Positions 34,096-41,667 of a DNA stretch of 64,000 bases are shown here, in pieces. The stretch's first letter is position 1. Every line of letters begins with the position of its first letter. The notes beneath the pieces were generated by a model. That model had not been told where the DNA came from, ran no database searches, and saw only the letters and a program-made list of their open reading frames with translations. The position numbers and the translations under genes are program-made. This stretch comes from Pimelobacter simplex (GTDB taxonomy: Bacteria > Actinomycetota > Actinomycetes > Propionibacteriales > Nocardioidaceae), in the NCBI RefSeq assembly GCF_024662235.1, contig NZ_CP096276.1:2480001-2544000 (forward strand). Reading direction: 5' to 3'.

Positions 34096-34425
34096 ATGCA
34101 GTGGAACCTGCGCATGGCAGCGGCCGAACGCGGCATCTGGAAGTCCACCGAGCTGCGGCGGCTCTTCGCCGACGCCGGACTCGAGATCTCCGCCGGCAAG
34201 ATGTCGGCCCTGTGGACCGGCACCCCGACCACCATCCGCCTCGACGACCTCGACGTGATCTGCACGGTCCTCAACTGCGAGCCCACCAAGCTGCTGATAC
34301 GCGAACCCGACAAGGTCGCCGCCCGCAGGGCCGCGAAGACCGCGACCGGTGAGGAGCCCCAGGGTGCTCCCGGTCCGGCGGTGCAGCCACGACTCGGCCG
34401 CAACCGCACCAAGCCGCCGGCGTAG
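34096..34425 (+). CDS. Small Xre-type HTH protein of the recombinase module
   Basis: This 109-residue protein lies 4 bp after recombinase 1. Residues 3-70 form a Cro/C1-like helix-turn-helix (LRRLFADAGLEISAGKMSALW, DDLDVICTVLNC). The basic C-terminus overlaps the open frame of the zinc-finger recombinase. It may direct DNA binding or control transcription, as the third small protein of such modules. Confidence 0.82.
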   Translation: MQWNLRMAAAERGIWKSTELRRLFADAGLEISAGKMSALWTGTPTTIRLDDLDVICTVLNCEPTKLLIREPDKVAARRAAKTATGEEPQGAPGPAVQPRLGRNRTKPPA

Positions 34426-34427
34426 GA

Positions 34428-36338
34428 GCCGGCGCAGAAGCGGGCAAACCACCCAAGCCCTGCATCGCCTGCCGCGCCCGTCCCGTCGCCTGGACCACCC
34501 CACGCGTCGACTACTGCTACGACTGCCTGCCCGGTGGCCCTTTCGCCCCGCCCGCCTGCAGTCGCTGCGGAACCGGCGACACCGCCGACGAGGGCAATGA
34601 CAGGCACGACGATCGGAACGACGACGGGCACGACGACGGGCACGACGACGGGCACGACGACGGGCACGACGACGGGCACGACGACGGGCACGACGACGGG
34701 CACGGCTACCCCTACGACGTCGCCTATTACTCCCAGGGCCTGTGCACCCGCTGCCACCCGAAGGCGCCACAACGCCTCGAGTCGTGTCGTCATTGCCTGG
34801 CCTGGGGCGTGATCCGCAAGTACAAGTGGCTGTGCTGGCGCTGCGCCAGTTGGCGTGCGCGCCTCGACCGCGGAACCTGCCGGATCTGCCGACGCCCCGA
34901 CCTCCCGATCACGCCCGACGAGGTATGCAACCTGTGCGACCGCCAGCGAGTCATCGCACTCGGCTCCAGCCTCAAGGAAGCCAACGCCGGCGGACAGCAG
35001 CTCTACTTGGCCAACATCGCCTGGGAACCGACCCGCACGGCGCATGGAAGCGCGCGGCGACGCGCCATCCCCCTCAACCCACGCGCCGCTCGGCATGCCG
35101 ACCAACGAGCCAGGGACCGCGTCGCGTTCTATCCCGTCAATGAGGTCCAGCTGACCCTGTTCGACATGCACCGCGACCTGCCTGCTGCCCGCGCTGCCGC
35201 CGAACGCAACGGCGGGTACCCCGACCCGCCGCACCCGCAGATGGCCGCCTACCTCGACGCCGCCGTGCGCGACCATGCCCGCCGCCACGGCTGGTCCAAG
35301 ACCAGCACCTATCGCACGCTGAGGTCGATGCGGGTGCTGCAACTCATGCAGGACACACCCGGCAGCCCGCTGTCGGCGAGGGACGCGATGTCGCTCAACG
35401 ACATCGAGCTGGCCGCGATCCCGGTCATTGACATCGCCACCGCTGTCGGTCTCATGCTCGACGATCGCCAGCCGGCCATTCACGCCTGGTTCGCCGCCAC
35501 CATCGCTGAACTTCCGGAAGCGATGCGTGCCGAGGTGACCGAGTGGTACGAAGTCATGCTCAACGGTTCGACGACACCACCACGACGCAAGCCCCGTGAT
35601 CAGCAGACTGTCCGGCTCTACCTGCGCTGGGCGATGCCGGCTCTGACCGCCTGGGCCACGCAGGGGCACACCTCGCTGCGGGAGATCACCGCGACCGACG
35701 TCCGTGATGTCATTCCCAGCTCGGGCAACCCGCGCTCCACCATGGGCGCCGGACTCCGCTCGATCCTCACCCTGCTCAAGGCCCGCAAGGTCCTCTTCGT
35801 CAACCCGATTGCCCGCATCCAGACCGGAAGCCACGAACGCCGAGACCCCCTGCCCGCGCACGTCGACAAGATCCGCGACGCGCTGCTCTCGCCCAAACCT
35901 GCCTGCGCGGCGCTGACCGCGCTGGCCACCTTTCACGGCCTGCGCGCTGGAGAACTGCGCAACATGCACCTGACCGACCTCGCCGACGGCCGACTGCAGC
36001 TCGGTGAGCGCAGCATCCTGCTCGCCGACCCCGTGCGCGTCCGCCTCGCGGCCTGGCTCGACCACCGCAACCGGGCCTGGCCCAACACCGCCAACCCCCA
36101 CGTTTTCCTCAACCACCGCAACTCCAGCCGCACCACGCCCGTCGGCGGACGCTGGCTCACCCTGGCCACCGGGATCCCCATCCACGTCATGCGCGAAGAC
36201 CGGATCCTGCACGAGGCCCGCGCCACGGGTGGCGACGTCCGCCGCATCTGCGACCTGTTCGGCCTCACCGTCGAAGCAGCCCTGCGCTATCTGCCCCCCG
36301 TAGAGCCCGGGGGCCCCGAAGAGCCCCGCCGCTCCTGA
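34428..36338 (+). CDS. Zinc-finger tyrosine recombinase 2 (start unclear)
   Basis: The frame is open from 34353 and overlaps the HTH gene in the -1 frame, but no ATG, GTG or TTG occurs before GTG 34809. The upstream part is clearly coding: several CxxC knuckles (CIAC, CYDC, CSRC), seven DDGH repeats, then CTRC and CRHC. It may be joined to the HTH protein by frameshifting or begin at a rare codon. The C-terminal half is a tyrosine recombinase domain (FHGLRAGELRNMHL with Arg, HVMRED with HxxR, ALRYL with a likely Tyr). Minimal product from 34809 is 509 residues. Confidence 0.75.
   Translation, partial: AGAEAGKPPKPCIACRARPVAWTTPRVDYCYDCLPGGPFAPPACSRCGTGDTADEGNDRHDDRNDDGHDDGHDDGHDDGHDDGHDDGHDDGHGYPYDVAYYSQGLCTRCHPKAPQRLESCRHCLAWGVIRKYKWLCWRCASWRARLDRGTCRICRRPDLPITPDEVCNLCDRQRVIALGSSLKEANAGGQQLYLANIAWEPTRTAHGSARRRAIPLNPRAARHADQRARDRVAFYPVNEVQLTLFDMHRDLPAARAAAERNGGYPDPPHPQMAAYLDAAVRDHARRHGWSKTSTYRTLRSMRVLQLMQDTPGSPLSARDAMSLNDIELAAIPVIDIATAVGLMLDDRQPAIHAWFAATIAELPEAMRAEVTEWYEVMLNGSTTPPRRKPRDQQTVRLYLRWAMPALTAWATQGHTSLREITATDVRDVIPSSGNPRSTMGAGLRSILTLLKARKVLFVNPIARIQTGSHERRDPLPAHVDKIRDALLSPKPACAALTALATFHGLRAGELRNMHLTDLADGRLQLGERSILLADPVRVRLAAWLDHRNRAWPNTANPHVFLNHRNSSRTTPVGGRWLTLATGIPIHVMREDRILHEARATGGDVRRICDLFGLTVEAALRYLPPVEPGGPEEPRRS
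34620..34703 (+). repeat. Seven perfect 12-bp tandem repeats coding DDGH
   Basis: The unit GACGACGGGCAC occurs seven times without change, coding Asp-Asp-Gly-His within the zinc-finger region of recombinase 2. The Asp/His-rich loop could bind metal. Perfect identity suggests recent expansion by slippage. Confidence 0.9.
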
Positions 36339-36388
36339 ACCCTGAGGACTCCGGCTCGTGATTCCGGTCACGTTGACCTCCAGCGGGG

Positions 36389-36420
36389 TTGAAATTGGAG
36401 TCGACTCCAAGTTCTACGCT
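36389..36420 (+). promoter_or_regulatory. MerR-type promoter of the P-type ATPase gene
   Basis: A -35 TTGAAA (36389-36394), then a 19-bp spacer containing the perfect palindrome TTGGAGTCGACTCCAA (36395-36410), then a -10-like CTACGC at 36414. The long 19-bp spacer with a central dyad is the hallmark of MerR-activated promoters. The MerR regulator is the second gene downstream. Confidence 0.85.
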
Positions 36421-36463
36421 GGTGGTGTTCGCGACCTTCGACGAAAGACAGGGAGCTCCACCC

Positions 36464-38605
36464 ATGAGCACGGCCCCGAACCAGACCATCCCCGATGTAG
36501 TCGAGGAGCGTAGCCAGCGCCGGTACCTGCTGCTCGCCGGATGCGTCGACTGCGCCGGTGACCTGGCCGCGCTGCGGCAGGTGCCCGGCGTCCACGAAGT
36601 GCGCTTCCTCGAGGCGACCGGCGTCATCGCCGTCGACGCCGACCCGCGTCTGGAGGACGGGGTGCTGCTGCGCGCCGCAGCCGGGTCGGGTCTGACGCTG
36701 CAGCGACAAGACACCACCCGCCCCTCCACGCCGCCAACCGCGCCCCCATGGTGGAAACGTCCGGCTCTGATCGCCCTGGTCGCGGCGACCGGCCTGGTCG
36801 CTGCCGGCCTGCTGGCCGAGCACGCCATCGACGCCGAACCGGTTGCCCTCGCGCTGTTCCTCGCCGCGATCGGCATCGGCGGCATCTACCCGGTCCGCGA
36901 GGCCCTCAGCGTGCTGCGCACTCGGCGGCTGTCGATAGGTGTGCTGCTGGTCGCCGCCGCGATCGGGGCGCTCGCCCTGGGCCGGGTCGAGGAAGCCGCC
37001 GAACTGGTGGTCATCTTCTCCCTCGGCGAGGTGCTGGAATCCTATGCCGCCGACCGGGCCCGCGGCTCGATCCGTGCCCTGATGGCGCTGACCCCGCCGG
37101 TCGCCGAACGACTGAGTATCGACGGCAGCAGCACCGCCACCCCGGTGCAGGAGCTGAACATTGGGGATGTGGTGCTGGTCCGGCCACACCAGCGCATCCC
37201 CACCGACGGCGAAGTCCAAGACGGCAGTTCGTGGGTGGACGCCTCCGCAGTCACCGGCGAGTCCATGCCCGTCGAAACCACCACAGGTGCAGCCGTCTAC
37301 GGCGGCACACTCAACGGCGACGGGGCCTTGCGCATCGAGGTGACCACTGCCTACACCGACACCGTCCTGGCCCGGGTGATCCGCCAGGTCGAGGACGCAC
37401 AGGCAAGCCGCGGCCGCGCGCAACGATTCGCCGAACGCTTCGGCGCGATCTACACCCCCGCCATGTTCGCCCTGGCCGCCCTTGTCGCCCTCCTGGGCCC
37501 CCTCGCCGGGCTGAGCTTCACCGAGGCCGTCTACCGGGCTCTGGTCATCCTCACGGTCTCCTGCTCCTGCGCCCTGGTCATCTCCGTGCCCGTCGCCGTG
37601 GTCACAGCTATCGCCCGCGGCGCCCGCGACGGCATCCTCATCAAGGGTGGCGCCCACCTGGAGCAACTGGCCCGCATCGACACCATCGCATTCGATAAGA
37701 CCGGCACCCTGACCGCCGGACGCCCCGCGCTGACCACCATCCACGCCCTGCCCGGCCACACCGAGGATCAGGTCCTCACCCTCGCCGCGGCCGTCGAGGC
37801 GACCTCCACCCACCCGATCGCGACTGCCATCACCGAAGCCGCCCAGCAGCGCCGCCTGGCCCTTCCCGACTCCACCGAGGCGGCCACGACCCCGGGAGTC
37901 GGCGCTCACGCAACCGTCCGCGGACATCGCATCCACGTCGGGCGCGTCCGCCCCGCCACCGACGCCACACAGACACACGAAGCGCTGGCAGACCTCGAAC
38001 AGCAGGGCCTGACCCCCGTCGCGGTCTATCGCGACGACATGCTGATCGGCATTCTCGGCGTCTCCGACCAGCTGCGTCCCGACGCCGTCGCCGCCCTGGC
38101 ACAGTTGCGGAAGCTGGGGATCGCCCGCACCGTCATCCTCACCGGCGACCATCCCCGGGTCGCCGAGGCCGTCGCGGCCCAGCTCGGGATCAACGAGATC
38201 CATGCCGGGCTCCTGCCCGAGGACAAGACCAGCCAGGTCCAGAACCTGTGTCGACAAGGCGTCGTCGCGATGGTCGGCGACGGCGTCAACGACGCCCCGG
38301 CGATGGCCAACGCACATGTTGCCATCGCGATGGGCGCGGCCGGAACCGACGTCGCCCTCGAAACCGCCGACGTCGCTCTCATGGCAGACGATCTGACCCG
38401 GTTGCCGGCCGCGATCCGGCTCGCCCGCCGAGCCCGCGCCAACATAACCCAGAACATCGTGATGTCGCTGGTCGTCATCACCGGCCTCGTCGCCGCCGCC
38501 ACGGCCGGAGCTTTCAACCTCACTCAGGGCATCATCCTCAACGAGGGCACCGCCCTTCTGATCATCGCCAACGGCCTGCGCCTGCTGCGCCACAAGGAGG
38601 CATGA
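36464..38605 (+). CDS. Heavy-metal P1B-type ATPase (Cd/Zn/Pb exporter type)
   Basis: ATG 36464 follows GGGAG; the ATG at 36389 lies in the promoter. The 713-residue protein has a degenerate heavy-metal domain with GCVDCA near residue 26, about eight membrane segments, the actuator motif AVTGES, the phosphorylation motif FDKTGTLT and the hinge VGDGVNDAPA. The transmembrane metal motif is SCSC (TVSCSCALVISVP) rather than the usual CPC, so the Pro is missing. Metal choice is inferred from family and regulator. It is followed directly by merR. Confidence 0.92.
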   Translation: MSTAPNQTIPDVVEERSQRRYLLLAGCVDCAGDLAALRQVPGVHEVRFLEATGVIAVDADPRLEDGVLLRAAAGSGLTLQRQDTTRPSTPPTAPPWWKRPALIALVAATGLVAAGLLAEHAIDAEPVALALFLAAIGIGGIYPVREALSVLRTRRLSIGVLLVAAAIGALALGRVEEAAELVVIFSLGEVLESYAADRARGSIRALMALTPPVAERLSIDGSSTATPVQELNIGDVVLVRPHQRIPTDGEVQDGSSWVDASAVTGESMPVETTTGAAVYGGTLNGDGALRIEVTTAYTDTVLARVIRQVEDAQASRGRAQRFAERFGAIYTPAMFALAALVALLGPLAGLSFTEAVYRALVILTVSCSCALVISVPVAVVTAIARGARDGILIKGGAHLEQLARIDTIAFDKTGTLTAGRPALTTIHALPGHTEDQVLTLAAAVEATSTHPIATAITEAAQQRRLALPDSTEAATTPGVGAHATVRGHRIHVGRVRPATDATQTHEALADLEQQGLTPVAVYRDDMLIGILGVSDQLRPDAVAALAQLRKLGIARTVILTGDHPRVAEAVAAQLGINEIHAGLLPEDKTSQVQNLCRQGVVAMVGDGVNDAPAMANAHVAIAMGAAGTDVALETADVALMADDLTRLPAAIRLARRARANITQNIVMSLVVITGLVAAATAGAFNLTQGIILNEGTALLIIANGLRLLRHKEA

Positions 38606-39046
38606 ATGTCCATCATCACCACCACCACCAGCGGGTTGACCGTCTCCGCACTCGCCGACCGCGTCGGAGTGCGCCCAGACACGGTCCGCTACTACGAGCG
38701 CATCGGCCTGCTGCCCACCGCTGCCCGCACGACCGGCTCCCACCGCCGCTGGCCCGAAGAGACCACCGATCGGATCAGGTTCATTCAGGGCTGCCAGCGA
38801 CTTGGCCTCAGCCTCGACGAGATCCGCGACCTGCTCTCCGTCCGCGACACCGGCGCCTGCCCCTGCGAACCTGCCGGACCACTCCTGGCACGCCACATCG
38901 ACGACCTCGACACCGAAATCCACCGACTCACAACCCTGCGCGCCGAACTCGCCGGCATGCTCGACCGCGTCGGACCCGACTGCCCAGACCCAGCACCGGG
39001 AACCTGGCAACCCACCGCCAGTTCCCGAACCCAAGCACACACCTAG
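38606..39046 (+). CDS. MerR-family metal regulator (CadR/ZntR/PbrR type)
   Basis: This 146-residue protein starts directly after the ATPase stop with AAGGAGG at 38593-38599. The N-terminal wHTH is SALADRVGVRPDTVRYYERIGLLP. A long dimer helix follows, then a metal loop with CPCEP near residue 93 and DCPDP near 131. Cys in these places fits Cd, Pb or Zn sensing. It likely binds the palindrome at 36395-36410. Confidence 0.92.
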   Translation: MSIITTTTSGLTVSALADRVGVRPDTVRYYERIGLLPTAARTTGSHRRWPEETTDRIRFIQGCQRLGLSLDEIRDLLSVRDTGACPCEPAGPLLARHIDDLDTEIHRLTTLRAELAGMLDRVGPDCPDPAPGTWQPTASSRTQAHT

Positions 39047-39051
39047 GCTCA

Positions 39052-39513
39052 TCACCGCTCCCCAACCCCCGAGTTCCAAGCCGACGACCCTTCGGAATTC
39101 GCGAACCCACCGGAGGGTTCGGTCAGCCTTTCGACCGGGACGCTGGCGCTCTGGGTGACGGTGACGTGCCAGCCGGGGATCACGCTCATGGACTGGCCGG
39201 TGACGGTGATCGTGGCGGTGGTCGTGGTCCGTGATCCGGAGACGCTGGTGGAGGTCATCACGTCGGCGCCGCCGGCGTCCTGGAGGAACGTGTTCGCCGT
39301 GGCCACACCGGCCTCGCGGGTGCCGGTCTCGCTGCCTGCCTCGCGGGCGCCCTCTTGCGCGGCCGCGAGCGCTACCTGCTTCGCGTGGTAGTACAGGGCG
39401 CCCTGGAGGCCGAGGAACATCAGCAGGAAGAGCGCGGGCATCAGGAAGACCATCTGGATGGTCACTGACCCGCGCTCGTCCCGGCTGCGGCGGCGGTGGA
39501 GGCTGGCGAACAT
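39052..39513 (-). CDS. TadE-like protein 1, C-terminal codons supplied by the inserted element
   Basis: ATG 39513 gives 153 residues. The motif RDERGSVTIQMVFLMPALFLLM is the TadE signature and helix. After residue 146 (about ...AWNS) the sequence GVGER-stop is read from the recombinase element; the ancestral end would be ...NSRH. The change is short, so function is probably kept. It follows the pilin gene by 17 bp. Confidence 0.87.
   Translation of the reverse strand: MFASLHRRRSRDERGSVTIQMVFLMPALFLLMFLGLQGALYYHAKQVALAAAQEGAREAGSETGTREAGVATANTFLQDAGGADVMTSTSVSGSRTTTTATITVTGQSMSVIPGWHVTVTQSASVPVERLTEPSGGFANSEGSSAWNSGVGER
39071..39077. repeat. 7-bp flanking repeat GAGTTCC, right
   Basis: It lies inside the 3' end of tadE. 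The codons past it (to 39052) come from the inserted element. Confidence 0.6.
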
Positions 39514-39530
39514 GGCGAGATCGGTCCCGG

Positions 39531-39734
39531 CTACTTGATCTTGGCGGACTCGCTGGTCACGAAGAACTTGATGGCCGCGACGACGATGCCGACGATGACG
39601 ATCACGGCGCCGGCCCAGATGACCTGCTCGATCGTGACGGAGCCGCGCTCGTCTCGCTGCCTGATGACGCGGTCCTCGAGGGAGGCGAGCGTGGTCAGCG
39701 CCGCCAGCTGGAGGGCGATGAAGAGCTTCAACAT
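39531..39734 (-). CDS. Flp-type pilin
   Basis: This 67-residue prepilin has a leader ending RQRDERG, cleavage before SVTIE with Glu at position +5, then one hydrophobic helix (VIWAGAVIVIVGIVVAAI) and a short tail. This is the actinobacterial Flp/Tad pilin pattern. A prepilin peptidase gene is not seen in the window. Confidence 0.85.
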   Translation of the reverse strand: MLKLFIALQLAALTTLASLEDRVIRQRDERGSVTIEQVIWAGAVIVIVGIVVAAIKFFVTSESAKIK

Positions 39735-39805
39735 CGGGGTTCTTCCTTCCTGTTCGGGTGTTGCGGTCTGGGTGACCGGGTTTCTTGCGGTCGGTGTTAG
39801 GTCGG

Positions 39806-40720
39806 TCAGGTGGTGAAGCGGAGCATCGAGGGGGCGACGAGGATCGCCATGAAGACGACGCCAAGCAGGCTGGCGGGGATGTACATGCGCTCGGAGGTGG
39901 CGTTGGCCTTGCCGATCTCGGCGCTGAGCATCGCCGAGCGGAGTGCGGCTGCACGGGCCCGGAGGTTGTTGTAGATCTGGGCTCCGTCCTGGCCGGACTG
40001 CTGCATGATGTCGGCGAGGTCGTCCAGCTCGGGGACGCCGAGCTCGTCGGCCAGACCGTGCAGGGAGTCCCAGGGCGCACGGGTCATGTAGCGGGCGCGG
40101 CGCAGCTCGCTCTCGATCCGCTTGAAGACCCAGGTGTCGCCGACTTCGGCCGCCTGGCGCAGCGCCTGCTGGCCGCTGGAGCCGTCGCGTACGCCGGTGG
40201 CGACCATGTCGATGTAGGCGCCCAGGGCGCGGCTGAACTCGATGCGGGCCTTCTTGGCGTCATCGGCGGCGTTGTAGTTGGGCATGAACCAGAACAGGGC
40301 TGCCAGGGCCAGCGACCCGAGCGTGGGGATCGCGAACGGGAGCGGGAGCCCGATCAGGCGGAAGAATCCCGCCAGCAGCGGCGGCATGATCAGCCCGAGC
40401 ATCGCCCAGACGACCTTCTCGCCGTAGAAGCGGGTCTCGCTGATCTGCAGTAGCGCCAGGTCCTTGCGGGGTGTGTGTGCCCAGGCACCGCCGGGCAGGT
40501 TCTTCATCGCCCACAGGCCGATCCGGTCGACGGCCGCCCCGGTGTCAGTTGCGGCGTCGTCGAGGCCGTGGGCGGTGCGGCGGGGCACGACGTGGTCGGG
40601 CGAGAGGCGGTCCAGGGCGTCGACCAGATCAGGATCGGACGGCGCGATTCGCCACACGAGCAGGGCGAGGGCCAGCCCGAGGAGGGCGCCGCTGGCGAGG
40701 GCGATCTGAAGGCCGGTCAT
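39806..40720 (-). CDS. tadC: Tad pilus membrane protein TadC
   Basis: ATG 40720 overlaps the tadB stop (ATGA). The 304-residue protein has a type II secretion F domain at about 165-300 (FSRALGAYIDMVATGVRDG, LADIMQQSGQDGAQIYNNLR) and four membrane segments. It forms the inner-membrane platform with TadB. A longer upstream frame is a shadow of tadB. Confidence 0.88.
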   Translation of the reverse strand: MTGLQIALASGALLGLALALLVWRIAPSDPDLVDALDRLSPDHVVPRRTAHGLDDAATDTGAAVDRIGLWAMKNLPGGAWAHTPRKDLALLQISETRFYGEKVVWAMLGLIMPPLLAGFFRLIGLPLPFAIPTLGSLALAALFWFMPNYNAADDAKKARIEFSRALGAYIDMVATGVRDGSSGQQALRQAAEVGDTWVFKRIESELRRARYMTRAPWDSLHGLADELGVPELDDLADIMQQSGQDGAQIYNNLRARAAALRSAMLSAEIGKANATSERMYIPASLLGVVFMAILVAPSMLRFTT

Positions 40721-41667
40721 GCGAGTGCTCCTTGGTTCTCGACCGGTGCCGTGCGCTGGGCGGCGCGGTGCGCGTTGCGGGCCGGGAGGTCGAGGAACCT
40801 CGGGAGCGGCTTGGCGACCGCCATCCGGCGCATCCATAGCAGCGTGGCCACGTAGGCCGAGAGCAGGACGGCAAGGATGACCTGGCCCAGCGGGGAGCCG
40901 TAGGGCTCGATGTAGTCGCCGGTGAAGGCGAGCATGCCGAGCACCCCGAGGGTGATCACGGTGACGGTGCGGGCGGTGGTGCGTGGCTTGGCCTGGTCGG
41001 CGGCGATCTGGCGGCGGGCGCGCACGTCGGAGGCGACGGTCTCGGCGAGGGCGTCCAGCGCCTTCGACAGACCGGCCTGGCCACGGCCGCTGGCAGCCAG
41101 GATCAGCTGGCTGGCCACGACGTCGCCGGTGGAGTCGTTGAGGTCCTCGGCGAAGGCGCGCAGCACGTCCTCGGTGGTGGCGGTGTTGTTCCACAGCCGG
41201 GAGACCATCAGTCCGACCTCGCGCTCGATCGGCGCCGGCGCGGACTGCAGGGACTTGATGAGCGCCGAGCGCAGGGACTGTCCGGCGGTCAGCTTGCCTG
41301 AGAGGGACCGCGTCCACTCCTCGAGCGCCTCGAGCTTCTCGATGCTGGCGGCCGCCGGCGGGGGCGTGAGCAGCAGCGGGATACCGATGATCCCGGCCGG
41401 GACGAGCACGATCGCGATCACCCAGCCGGTCACCAGCGCGACCAGGAGGCCGGCCACGGCACCGCCGACCATCAGGACCCGGGTGCGCCGGTCGAGCCGG
41501 ACGAACCACTTCCCGAGCCGACCGAACGGGGTGACGGCCCGGGTAGGCCGCGGCGGCTTGGCCTCGTCGACCGGTGCCGGGATCAGCGCATAGGCCATGC
41601 CGATCAGGCCGATGACGATGAGGGCGCCGAAGACGGCAGGCAGGAACGCTGATGATGTTGGGCTCAT
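40717..41667 (-). CDS. tadB: Tad pilus membrane protein TadB
   Basis: This 316-residue protein has two N-terminal membrane segments, a cytosolic T2SSF domain (LEEWTRSLSGKLTAGQSLRSAL, LSKALDALAETVASDVRARRQ) and two C-terminal segments. It overlaps tadA and tadC by four bases each. Confidence 0.88.
   Translation of the reverse strand: MSPTSSAFLPAVFGALIVIGLIGMAYALIPAPVDEAKPPRPTRAVTPFGRLGKWFVRLDRRTRVLMVGGAVAGLLVALVTGWVIAIVLVPAGIIGIPLLLTPPPAAASIEKLEALEEWTRSLSGKLTAGQSLRSALIKSLQSAPAPIEREVGLMVSRLWNNTATTEDVLRAFAEDLNDSTGDVVASQLILAASGRGQAGLSKALDALAETVASDVRARRQIAADQAKPRTTARTVTVITLGVLGMLAFTGDYIEPYGSPLGQVILAVLLSAYVATLLWMRRMAVAKPLPRFLDLPARNAHRAAQRTAPVENQGALA

Larger units (their letters stand above)
32839..39077. 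mobile_element. Tyrosine-recombinase element carrying metal efflux genes, inserted between two tadE genes
   Basis: A 7-bp direct repeat GAGTTCC (32832-32838 and 39071-39077) brackets about 6.24 kb of plus-strand genes inside a minus-strand Tad operon: two tyrosine recombinases, a small HTH protein, a P-type ATPase and a MerR regulator. Joining the flanks at the repeat makes tadE end in ...AWNSRH followed by TAG, and leaves GGGACATG for the next tadE, a natural operon junction. The three-gene recombinase module is reminiscent of Tn554-like or recombinase-trio elements. The exact ends are inferred from this repeat. Confidence 0.7.

Noticed and set aside
34620..34703. CRISPR-like repeat array
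   Set aside because: The units are 12 bp, contiguous and without spacers, and they code DDGH inside a reading frame.
36389..36463. N-terminal extension of the P-type ATPase
   Set aside because: These bases form a MerR-type -35, dyad and -10. The ATG at 36464 has a Shine-Dalgarno.
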